15,596 nucleotides of DNA from Bacteroidales bacterium (lineage in GTDB: Bacteria; Bacteroidota; Bacteroidia; Bacteroidales; Paludibacteraceae): NCBI GenBank assembly GCA_900769035.1, contig CAAGFD010000004.1:1-15596 (forward strand), written 5' to 3'. A program made the position numbers and the translations under genes. Shown here piece after piece: positions 1 through 7,170 of the stretch. Under the pieces are notes generated by a model. The model worked only from the letters and a program-made list of their open reading frames with translations, was not told where the DNA came from and made no database searches. Each line of letters starts with the position of its first letter. Position 1 is the first letter of the stretch.

Positions 1-20
1 ACACGACGCTCTTCCGATCT
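1..20 (+). other. Illumina TruSeq adapter remnant (not genomic)
   Basis: These 20 bases (ACACGACG...CCGATCT) are identical to the 3' end of the Illumina TruSeq universal adapter / read-1 primer, which I recognise from memory. They sit exactly at the window edge and interrupt the reading frame of a gene that should continue leftwards. They are best read as untrimmed adapter carried into an assembled contig. The biological sequence starts at about base 21. Confidence 0.95.
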
Positions 21-484
21 GATTTTGTGGCATTGTAAATGCTGATACCCGGCATCGTCATCCACGCACTTAAAGAGCTCATATTAAGGATGTAACCCTT
101 TCCTCGCTCTGCCATATATTCGCCAAATACACGGCACATATTAGTCACCGCAACAACGTGTAATTCCAGCATTAAATTAATCCTTTGCTCAGCGGTTTTT
201 ATCAACGGATTAAAGAAAAATACACCGGCATTATTTACGAGTACCTCTATATCTAAATTATTCTCTTTACAATAATCCAGTAATTGATACGGTGCTTCAA
301 TATCGGTAAGATCTTTAAAGATAGGGTATGTTTTTACGCCGAATTCTTTAGCGATATCTTCGGCACATTGTTTTATCTCCACTTCTTGATTCGACACCAT
401 CACAACATCGTAGCCGCGAGATGCCAATTCACGGGAATATTGCAAGCCGATACCGGAACTTGCTCCTGTAACTAATGCGTTCAT
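21..484 (-). CDS. short-chain dehydrogenase/reductase (SDR), 3'-truncated; possible hydroxysteroid dehydrogenase
   Basis: This is an NAD(P)-dependent oxidoreductase of the classical SDR family, predicted cytosolic. The readable 154 residues begin MNALVTGASSGIG, which contains the Rossmann TGxxxGIG cofactor loop at residues 7-13. They continue through the NNAG motif (84-87), the catalytic Ser in NMSSLSAW (about S137) and the YxxxK pair as Y150-N-A-T-K154. Reading stops just after the catalytic Lys because the contig ends in adapter sequence, so about 80-110 C-terminal residues, including the substrate loop, are missing. The ATG lies 6 nt after the stop of the flavin reductase gene, so the two are almost certainly co-transcribed. 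Neighbouring 5-alpha-reductase and OYE genes make a 3-hydroxysteroid or bile-acid dehydrogenase role attractive. That is inference: SDR substrate cannot be read from this half, and an acyl or sugar alcohol substrate remains possible. Confidence 0.9.
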
Positions 485-490
485 ACTATA

Positions 491-1729
491 TTAAAAAGTT
501 GCTGTTTTTTCTGCTTTATCAATCTCTTTTTGAAGTTTTTTAGGCATGCAATCAACGCAATGATGACATTTCATTTCGAGGGTATACATACGTCCGATAC
601 AATAGTTGGAGTGTTTACAACCGCTACGATAATTCTCATCAGAAGCCGCCATTTTGTTCACAAAATCGGTATCATGCACAAGAGCTCTTGCCATCTGTAC
701 GAATTCGAAACCTGAGTTGAGCACTTCGTCGATCTTAGCACGACTTACAAGACCTCCCACATAGATAAGTGGCAATTTCAGTTCGGCACGGAATTTTTTG
801 GCATCTTCAAGGAAATAAGCCTCTTTAAAAGGCACTGTAGGAATCATTTGACGACCAACTACAGCGAGTCCGGCTTTAAGCCACCAGAATTTCCAAGGAT
901 TCATGTAATGAGCCAAAGTTTTCAGAGGCATTGCACCACGCATCACGTGCATCGGAGCTTTGCTGACGAATCCGGCAGAAAGCACTATGGCATGAACGCC
1001 ACAAGCCTCGATAGCTTTTGCTACAGTAAGGCAGTCAGGCAGTTGAAGTCCGCTCTTAAAGCCGTCGTACATATTTGTCTTTACCACAACAGCCATATCA
1101 TCGCCTGCCGCCTTCATCACTTCGGCAAGTACAAGACGCATAAAACGCATGCGATTCTCGAGCGAACCGCCGAATTTATCTTTTCTATGATTAGTATATG
1201 GCGAAAGGAATTGAGAGATAAGGTAACCATGGCCTGCATGTATCTCAACGCAGTCGAATCCGGCTTCGCGACACATATTTACAGCTCGTCCGAAATCCTT
1301 TACAAGGTCCATTATCTCATGCTCTTTGAGGGCACGAACAATAGTTGGTGAATAGAGATTAAAACCGCCTGATGCACCTACGGGCATACCTCCACAGGTA
1401 TAGAAGTGCGTCATATTACCGCAGTGACCCAATTGTATACTTGCTTTTGCGCCGTAAGAATGTACCGAATCGGTGAGCTTTTTAAGACCCGGTATAATTT
1501 CAGGCCTCATCCATAGCTGACCATTAAAACTTACACCGCTACGGTTAACGGCACAATAAGCCACTGTAGTCATTCCAATACCCCCTTTTGCAACTGCTGT
1601 ATGATAATTGAAAAGGTCATCAGAAGGCATATTATTATATGCCATATTTTCAAATGCTGCAGAACGTATTGTTCTGTTTTTTAACTCTATAGGTCCTAAT
1701 TTACAAGGAGTAAAAAGTTTAGATTCCAT
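491..1729 (-). CDS. Old Yellow Enzyme-family NADH:flavin oxidoreductase (ene-reductase), candidate delta4-3-oxosteroid 5-beta-reductase
   Basis: This is an FMN-dependent TIM-barrel reductase that would reduce an activated C=C bond, predicted cytosolic. The N-terminus has the family pattern around LKNRTIRSA (16-24). IQLGHCG (98-104) and IHAGHGYLISQFLSP (163-177) carry the active-site H164/H167 pair and the proton-donor Y169. FGGSLENRMRF (186-196) follows, and the FMN-phosphate region is IYVGGLVSR (322-330). At 412 residues it matches single-domain OYEs and lacks the C-terminal FAD/NAD domain of BaiCD, BaiH and 2,4-dienoyl-CoA reductase. The C-terminus has five cysteines (C371, C377, C388, C391, C394), possibly a metal or Fe-S site. 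A hydrophobic stretch (about 273-300, with WKFWWLKAG) interrupts the barrel. The gene starts 7 nt after the 5-alpha-reductase homologue. That context suggests it is the 5-beta partner on the same kind of substrate, but other enones or enoyl-CoAs are not excluded. Confidence 0.9.
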   Translation of the reverse strand: MESKLFTPCKLGPIELKNRTIRSAAFENMAYNNMPSDDLFNYHTAVAKGGIGMTTVAYCAVNRSGVSFNGQLWMRPEIIPGLKKLTDSVHSYGAKASIQLGHCGNMTHFYTCGGMPVGASGGFNLYSPTIVRALKEHEIMDLVKDFGRAVNMCREAGFDCVEIHAGHGYLISQFLSPYTNHRKDKFGGSLENRMRFMRLVLAEVMKAAGDDMAVVVKTNMYDGFKSGLQLPDCLTVAKAIEACGVHAIVLSAGFVSKAPMHVMRGAMPLKTLAHYMNPWKFWWLKAGLAVVGRQMIPTVPFKEAYFLEDAKKFRAELKLPLIYVGGLVSRAKIDEVLNSGFEFVQMARALVHDTDFVNKMAASDENYRSGCKHSNYCIGRMYTLEMKCHHCVDCMPKKLQKEIDKAEKTATF

Positions 1730-1736
1730 CTTTCTA

Positions 1737-2510
1737 TTAATAAATAAACGGGAACACTCTTTTTAATGAATGCTCGTCGAATTCGTCTTTAAATTCTACT
1801 TTATATTTTTTATAGATTGAATTAGCGCGAGGAACGAGATTTGCCATCGTCCAGATAAGGAATACAAGTCCCGACAAACTCCAAGTAAGAATGGCAAAAC
1901 CAGCCCATTCCACTATCTCTCCAAAATAGTTTGCTGAGGTAACGTATTTGTAAAAACCCTTTTTCGGCAGATAATGGTTAGTATCACCCGGTTTACGCAA
2001 ATGACGTATTACGCTGTCGGAATTGAGGTTGATAGCCATTCCGGCAAAGAAGATTATTGTGCCGATGATAAATTGCGGCGTTGTAAGCCATGCGGAAGTA
2101 TAAAGGTCGTCCGGTGCAAGATAAAATATCCATTCTCCTTGCATATAGCCGTTGATAGTGTTGAAAATCATACCCATAAGCATGATGGAGAGTGGCATTT
2201 TACTTTTTCCTTTCAGCAAGAACGGGAAGATAAAAGAGCGTTGAAAATAGTGTATCTCGAAAAATATAAAAAAGAGCAACGGCGCTATTTCAAAGCGTCT
2301 TTCCGAATTGAACCAAAAATAGAAAAGTACTATAAATACGGGGCATTCCATCAGAATCCATGCCAATTTATTACTTATTGCAGGTCCCCATTTCTTGGAT
2401 ATCATTTTGCCATATCCGGCTTCTACAAAATTAAGTACTATGAAAACTACGATTGCTATGGCAACCATAATCATCAATAAAAGATAAAATTGAGATAAAT
2501 TTAAAATCAT
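1737..2510 (-). CDS. 3-oxo-5-alpha-steroid 4-dehydrogenase (steroid 5-alpha-reductase) family membrane protein
   Basis: This integral membrane NADPH-dependent reductase is homologous to mammalian SRD5A1/2, which reduce the delta4 bond of 3-oxosteroids to the 5-alpha product. It has 257 residues, close to the 254-259 of human SRD5A2/1, and about six or seven hydrophobic segments. Family landmarks are in order. E55 lies in MECP (human QELP). HYFQR at 87-91 includes Y88, matching human HYFHR with catalytic Y91. INLNSD (160-165) is followed by RHLRKPGD (169-176). Near the C-terminus come YVTSANYFGEIVEWAG (189-204), with E198 in the position of human E197, then NLVPRA and FPFIY. The C-terminal third aligns very closely with the human enzymes from memory. 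One oddity is that the Gln before the catalytic Glu is Met here. The gene lies 15 nt after a secreted hydrolase gene and 7 nt before an OYE gene. Bile acids or host steroids are the likely substrate class, by inference. Confidence 0.9.
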   Translation of the reverse strand: MILNLSQFYLLLMIMVAIAIVVFIVLNFVEAGYGKMISKKWGPAISNKLAWILMECPVFIVLFYFWFNSERRFEIAPLLFFIFFEIHYFQRSFIFPFLLKGKSKMPLSIMLMGMIFNTINGYMQGEWIFYLAPDDLYTSAWLTTPQFIIGTIIFFAGMAINLNSDSVIRHLRKPGDTNHYLPKKGFYKYVTSANYFGEIVEWAGFAILTWSLSGLVFLIWTMANLVPRANSIYKKYKVEFKDEFDEHSLKRVFPFIY

Positions 2511-2525
2511 ATGTAATAGTGTTTT

Positions 2526-3803
2526 TTATTTTAATACTTGATAAGCGGTATTATGCAGCATCTCTTTGAAATTCACCGTTGTACCATTATGTTCCAAGTT
2601 GGTATACATGATAACGATAAAATCCTCGGCCGGATCGATAATATAATCGGTACCGAACATGCCGCCCCAGCGACTTGCACCTTCGCTAACGATGGTTTTA
2701 TACACATATTGCGGGCGGAATACATCCCAAGCGAGTCCAAAACCTATTTCACCTCGTAGGTCATGAACGTTATTACGCATCATCATCTCAAGGGTTTTAC
2801 GGCCGAGTATACGATGGTTGTTAAATTCACCTCCGTTCATCACCATTTGGCAGAATTTGGCATAGTCCAAGGCAGTGCCACTCAAACCAGCTCCGGTAGA
2901 GCAATAGGTTTTGGCACCGGCAATAGGGTACGTCTGATAGATAGGGTGTGTACTGATTTTCAAAGGACCGCCTTCGGGATAAGTATAAAGGGTAACGAGG
3001 CGATTCTTTTTATTTTTCGGCAGATAGAAATAGGTATCCGTCATGCCAAGTGGGTCAAAAATAGTCTCTTTTAAAAATACATCTATAGGCTTGCCTGAAA
3101 GAATCTCTGCAAGGCGACCCAGCACCTCTATATTCATACTATAAGTAAATTTCTCGCCGGGATCGTGAGCAAGAGGAAGTTTGGCAATGCGGTTTACAAC
3201 CTCTTCGAGCGTGATATTCTCAAGGCTATTCAATGGCGGTACTCCGCTATCGATAGCAATATCCCAGTGCACCCCATTATAAGAGATACCGGAGGTATGC
3301 GTCATCAAATCACGAATAGTGATGTCTCGCTTTGCAGGACGTGTAGTATATTTCTTTGTTTTAACATCAAAGCTATCAAGCACTTGCATATTTTCAAAAG
3401 ACGGGATATACTTCTTAATAGGGTCATCGAGGCGGAACAAACCCTGCTCCCAAAGCGTCATCAGCGCACATACCGAGATGGCTTTTGTTTGTGAAGCTAA
3501 TCGGAAAATATCGTCCTTCTCGCATTTGATTTTCTTTTCCATATTTCTCCATCCATAGGCTTGATAATGAATAATATTGCCTTTATGGATAACGAGAGTC
3601 ACCGCTTGAGGCAGTATACCGGCATCTACAGCACGCTGAAAAGCACTGTCAATACGGCAGAGTCGCTCTGATATAATATCATTACTATCGATTTTCTCGA
3701 CAAACTCCTGCGGTCCGCGACTCTCCCTTTTCAAGAATTGAGCGGAGATTGTTGTGGCGCAGAAAGATAATAATAAAAATAGTGCTACTATCTTGTTTTT
3801 CAT
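2526..3803 (-). CDS. secreted serine hydrolase, class C beta-lactamase / family VIII esterase fold
   Basis: This is a beta-lactamase-related serine hydrolase exported by a signal peptide (about residues 1-21, ...TTISA-Q), so it is probably periplasmic. The nucleophile motif SxxK is S104-Q-T-K107. The second motif is Y221-S-M in FTYSMNIEVLG, the YSx form typical of family VIII esterases and related hydrolases. The third motif is W379-G-G in SRWGGMFGTDYIIDP, replacing the KTG of true beta-lactamases. At 425 residues it has the usual length. These features favour an esterase, amidase or D-aminopeptidase-like activity over antibiotic hydrolysis. It starts 9 nt after the lipoprotein gene and ends 15 nt before the 5-alpha-reductase gene, so it probably shares their transcript. 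Cleavage of an esterified or conjugated steroid before reduction is an appealing idea, but nothing in the protein itself specifies the substrate. Confidence 0.88.
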   Translation of the reverse strand: MKNKIVALFLLLSFCATTISAQFLKRESRGPQEFVEKIDSNDIISERLCRIDSAFQRAVDAGILPQAVTLVIHKGNIIHYQAYGWRNMEKKIKCEKDDIFRLASQTKAISVCALMTLWEQGLFRLDDPIKKYIPSFENMQVLDSFDVKTKKYTTRPAKRDITIRDLMTHTSGISYNGVHWDIAIDSGVPPLNSLENITLEEVVNRIAKLPLAHDPGEKFTYSMNIEVLGRLAEILSGKPIDVFLKETIFDPLGMTDTYFYLPKNKKNRLVTLYTYPEGGPLKISTHPIYQTYPIAGAKTYCSTGAGLSGTALDYAKFCQMVMNGGEFNNHRILGRKTLEMMMRNNVHDLRGEIGFGLAWDVFRPQYVYKTIVSEGASRWGGMFGTDYIIDPAEDFIVIMYTNLEHNGTTVNFKEMLHNTAYQVLK

Positions 3804-3812
3804 ATACTAATA

Positions 3813-5651
3813 TTATTTATTCTTTTCTGTCTTAATTAATTCCGTTGGCTTTTGCTGTAGGAGCGGGAATTCCATTATATCCCAATCCTCTTCTACATCC
3901 CAAAAGGCTCGGAGCTCCACTTTATACGGGAAATAATAGACTTGCTCTGCATGCCTATGCTCCGAATATTTTCCGGGCGTCCACTTACCATCGCCATCTT
4001 CATCCCGGAACATCCTCAAATAATAGACACCGGGCGTTATATAATCAAATTTTACCTTCTTATCCGTAGCGGAAATCTCTTTTACTACTTCATCTTTTTC
4101 ATTAAGCAATTGTAATCGTTCATTTCCGTTGTACTGTAATATGTTTACAATGAAAGTACTATATTCTTCGAGCGATTTAATGGTTATATCTATCTTTTCT
4201 TCCTTCGTAACTTTATCCGTAAAAGAGCGGAAAAGTGCAGAATCAAGTGTCAAACGGTATTTCGTTTCCGGTTTCCAATTATAAGATACTCGATAATTCA
4301 ATCCGATGCTGTCTACCTTCTCAAATTTTGCCACTATATCTTTCCAAACCGTATCTACTTGCTGTTGCAATTGATAATGTACGGTATCATCGATAAAAAC
4401 GGGTTCGATAAAAGTAAGTTTCAACGGATTATAAACATCGAATTTACCGGAGCCGTTATGCTTGAAAAGCTTAATATCATTTTCGGCAACGCTTTTTTTA
4501 CCTTTCGGTGCACGATAAATAATATTCAGCGTATCTATTTGCCAACGTAAAGTATCGTTAATCGTTTTACGATAGGTAAGCTCACATTGCAGGGTATCTT
4601 GTTTCCAAAGTAATGAGTCGCTGAACCAATAAATCAAAGTATCTACCGTCTCATTTATTTGTACCAAATTAGTAAAGACGGAATCATCCACGTTCAATGG
4701 ACGCAAAGTAGGTAACGAGTCGCATCCGATATTATAGTAAGTGCAAACCTTAAATCTATCGGGGCGCTCGGCTTTCAATAAATTTTGTAAGTGAGTTTTT
4801 TCGGTAAAAGCCTGAAGGACAACGCTATCCGGAGAGAATGAGTATGCCTTATGTACAACGATACTATCTATCACATTTCGCTGTAAGGTATCGCCGGTTA
4901 CAGAGTCTATCAAATTGGTATAAAGAGTATCGTAAGAGAATGTAACCTCACATTGCGGAGAGAACAAAGAATCGTTAAAAGCAATCTGCTCGGAAGGAAT
5001 ATCAAAGAGATAATTAGAGCCTACATCACTCAGAGCAAATACTTTATAAGTTCCGCCTGCCAAATTGTTTATGGTAAACTGCCCGCGAGAATTAGTCTTT
5101 GTAATTCGATTAAAAGGCAGAGTAGTAAAAGCGGAATCTTCGAGATTGGAATGCACACCTACCATTATTCCCGGTATAGGGTTAAGAGTCTCGGCATCAA
5201 CTACATATCCCGATATCTTCAGAGAATCGATATACTCACCGGTAGAGAAGCAAAAAGTAAAACCGTCGAGTTTATTACGTTCATTATTATCCACTATTGC
5301 ATCGGTGAAATCGATAGTATAAGTGGTATTAGGTATAAGCGAATCGCGTAGCGACACTTTTACTTTTTTACCCAAAGCCTTTATTACCGGGGCTGTTTTT
5401 TGAGGGGGAGAGATAATTACTTTCTCATAACTACTTTCCACAAGCACGATTTCATCGAAAAAAATCTCAACATTGGATGTAGTAACGTTTAATGCTTCTT
5501 GCTCCGGAATACTTCTTTGATACTTAGGGGGTATAAGGTCTTTAGGCCCGCCTTGCGGTCCTTGACCCCTATTGGCACACCCCAATATGGTGAACATCGC
5601 CAACATTACTATCATCAAAAAAGTTAGAATAGTATTTATCTTTTCTCTCAT
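3813..5651 (-). CDS. large Ig-like-domain lipoprotein (Big_5-type N-terminus)
   Basis: This is a predicted lipoprotein of the cell envelope. Residues 1-24 form a type II signal peptide with lipobox ILGC and lipidated C25, followed by a Gly/Pro-rich linker (ANRGQGPQGGPKD). Residues about 40-138 look like a bacterial Ig-like Big_5 domain (VEIFFDEIVL; NTTYTIDFTDAIVDNN). A carboxypeptidase-regulatory-like (CNA-B type) fold follows at about 145-210, with ISGYVVDAETLNPIPG and the NNLAGGTYKVFAL turn. The rest is beta-rich and ends with RDEDGDGKWTPG, an acidic loop that could bind Ca2+, and an aromatic tail. No catalytic motif is visible. Its ATG is 12 nt after dprA and its stop 9 nt before the hydrolase gene. 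Proteins of this type are common and mostly uncharacterised in Bacteroidetes. A structural or binding role in the outer envelope is the most that can be inferred. Confidence 0.85.
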   Translation of the reverse strand: MREKINTILTFLMIVMLAMFTILGCANRGQGPQGGPKDLIPPKYQRSIPEQEALNVTTSNVEIFFDEIVLVESSYEKVIISPPQKTAPVIKALGKKVKVSLRDSLIPNTTYTIDFTDAIVDNNERNKLDGFTFCFSTGEYIDSLKISGYVVDAETLNPIPGIMVGVHSNLEDSAFTTLPFNRITKTNSRGQFTINNLAGGTYKVFALSDVGSNYLFDIPSEQIAFNDSLFSPQCEVTFSYDTLYTNLIDSVTGDTLQRNVIDSIVVHKAYSFSPDSVVLQAFTEKTHLQNLLKAERPDRFKVCTYYNIGCDSLPTLRPLNVDDSVFTNLVQINETVDTLIYWFSDSLLWKQDTLQCELTYRKTINDTLRWQIDTLNIIYRAPKGKKSVAENDIKLFKHNGSGKFDVYNPLKLTFIEPVFIDDTVHYQLQQQVDTVWKDIVAKFEKVDSIGLNYRVSYNWKPETKYRLTLDSALFRSFTDKVTKEEKIDITIKSLEEYSTFIVNILQYNGNERLQLLNEKDEVVKEISATDKKVKFDYITPGVYYLRMFRDEDGDGKWTPGKYSEHRHAEQVYYFPYKVELRAFWDVEEDWDIMEFPLLQQKPTELIKTEKNK

Positions 5652-5663
5652 AACAAACTAATG

Positions 5664-6767
5664 TCATCTGAGGGCATAAATATCACCCGGTAACTGCTGT
5701 ATCAAATCGTCGAAAACCATCTCTGTGAGCAGTGCCGACGTTTTTTGAATAGGTAAATTAAGTGCATTACTTATTACGTTGATATGCAGTAAATTTTCTT
5801 GTTTAAGTAAATCCAAAACCAATTGTTGTGTTTCATTAACAACGGGGAAGAGGGTCTGCTCCTTTACTACATTCTTCTCCCAATTCATCAGTTTCAATAA
5901 ATCTTCGGCAGAAGTAATCATCTCTGCTTTATGCTCTCTAATCAATTTAAGGCATCCTGATGAATACTCATCACCTACACGACCCGGAAAAGCCATCACA
6001 TCACGGTTGTAATCATTAGCGAGATTGGCTGTAATAAGGGCGCCTCCCTTACTTGCCGACTCCACAACTACGGTAACGTCGCTAATACCGGCTACAATAC
6101 GATTTCGTTGAACGAAATTTTGAGGATCGGGATTTGTCTTCGACATATATTCCGTCAGTATTGCACCCCCGTTATTAACCATCTGAGCAGCCGTATTTTT
6201 ATGCGCCGAAGGGTAGATAGTGTCTACTCCGTGGGCTACAACGCCAACTGTCGGCACTCCGTATTCTAATGCCGCTCTATGCGATACAATATCCACTCCA
6301 TAAGCCAACCCGCTTACTATCAATACATCATCAATAGTTTCGGACAGTTGTTTTATAAAATTATTTGCCATATCCTTACCGTACTGAGTAATTTTTCGAG
6401 TACCCACCACGGCAATAATTTTCTTGGTTTCAAGGTTGACATTTCCGGTTTTATAAAGCAAAAGCGGAGCATCAGTACATTGTTTTAATCGAGTCGGATA
6501 GCCATCGTCGTAAAAAAAGAGCGTCTCTACATTGTTATTATCTATAAAAGCTACCTCTTTTTCCGCGCGATTCAAAGCAGCCTGTCGGTACGATTCGTCT
6601 GCCAAATAATTACCAACAGCCCCCACCTTTCGCAGAAATTCCGGTTTCTCTTTAAAAACCGCCTCTGCCGAACCAAGGTTCTCTATCAACACTCTTGCTG
6701 TTCGTGGCCCTACCATAAACATCTGTGATAGAGCCATTTCATAGAAATATTTACTTCCGTTTGGCAT
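5664..6767 (-). CDS. dprA: DNA-processing protein DprA (Smf)
   Basis: This cytosolic protein binds single-stranded DNA taken up during transformation and loads RecA onto it. The 367 residues show an N-terminal helix-hairpin-like region (about 12-45, MALSQMFMVGPRTARVLIENLG). The Rossmann-like DprA core follows, with IAVVGTRKITQYG (118-130), VSGLAYGVDIVSH (151-163), HGVDTIYP (179-186) and FVQRNRIVAGISD (218-230). It continues with ESASKGGALITANLA (236-250) and FPGRVGDEYSSGCLKLI (260-276). A C-terminal winged-helix domain (about 310-367) completes the family architecture. The chosen start overlaps the end of the VanZ-like gene by 17 nt, suggesting translational coupling; M11 is an alternative start. 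Other competence genes are not in the window, and dprA is widespread in Bacteroidetes without proven natural competence, so it says little about neighbouring functions. Confidence 0.96.
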   Translation of the reverse strand: MPNGSKYFYEMALSQMFMVGPRTARVLIENLGSAEAVFKEKPEFLRKVGAVGNYLADESYRQAALNRAEKEVAFIDNNNVETLFFYDDGYPTRLKQCTDAPLLLYKTGNVNLETKKIIAVVGTRKITQYGKDMANNFIKQLSETIDDVLIVSGLAYGVDIVSHRAALEYGVPTVGVVAHGVDTIYPSAHKNTAAQMVNNGGAILTEYMSKTNPDPQNFVQRNRIVAGISDVTVVVESASKGGALITANLANDYNRDVMAFPGRVGDEYSSGCLKLIREHKAEMITSAEDLLKLMNWEKNVVKEQTLFPVVNETQQLVLDLLKQENLLHINVISNALNLPIQKTSALLTEMVFDDLIQQLPGDIYALR

Positions 6768-7149
6768 TGAATATCAGCGTAGATATAAAAATGAAACATA
6801 CAATGGCAAACAATATTCCACCCGTATTGGCAAAAATATCATACAGCGATGCACTACGATACGAAATAAATTTTTGAATAAACTCCATCAATGCACCGAA
6901 AAGGACAAGAATTATTCCCGACCATAACAGATATAGTATAGAGAGTTGCTTTTTATGATATCCGCTACCCTCTAAAAAGAGTATAGTACCTAAAGAGAAG
7001 TACATAATAAAATGTACCACTTTATCTGCCCAAGCTATATGAATAGAGGCAGAAACTTTATCAAACTTAAGTACCGAGAGCAAAACTATTGCTACCGCTA
7101 CAATGACTGTCAAATAATATGTCTTAAAAAAATATGCTATACTTTTCAT
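6751..7149 (-). CDS. VanZ-like integral membrane protein
   Basis: This is a small membrane protein of 132 residues with four predicted membrane segments, at about 9-27, 44-60, 70-92 and 108-128. Typical VanZ-family features are the DKVVHFIMYFSLG segment (42-54), the polar-acidic motif ALMEFIQKFI (86-95) and the SLYDIFANTGGI motif (101-112). VanZ of enterococci gives low-level teicoplanin resistance, but most VanZ-like proteins in Bacteroidetes have no known role, and no resistance function should be assumed. The ATG is preceded by AGAGGA four bases upstream, a modest ribosome-binding site. It follows deoC by 21 nt, the widest junction in this gene run, and its end overlaps dprA. Confidence 0.85.
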   Translation of the reverse strand: MKSIAYFFKTYYLTVIVAVAIVLLSVLKFDKVSASIHIAWADKVVHFIMYFSLGTILFLEGSGYHKKQLSILYLLWSGIILVLFGALMEFIQKFISYRSASLYDIFANTGGILFAIVCFIFISTLIFNAKRK

Positions 7150-7170
7150 TATTCCTCTATTGATATCCTA

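Noticed and set aside
848..1351. 167-codon open frame on the plus strand opposite the flavin reductase
   Set aside because: It is a shadow of the conserved OYE coding frame, with no domain, signal or leader.
2426..2433. TAATTTTG on the minus strand, considered as an internal promoter for the OYE and SDR genes
   Set aside because: It lies within the start of the 5-alpha-reductase coding region, about 700 bases from the OYE start and without a -33 partner; such matches arise by chance in AT-rich DNA.
1974..2480. 168-codon open frame on the plus strand opposite the 5-alpha-reductase
   Set aside because: It is fully antisense to a gene with strong family motifs, and its translation (Cys-, Lys- and His-rich) shows no recognisable domain.
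6751..7149. VanZ-like gene considered as a glycopeptide resistance determinant
   Set aside because: No other van genes are present, Gram-negative Bacteroidetes are not normal targets, and VanZ-like proteins are widespread with unknown roles.
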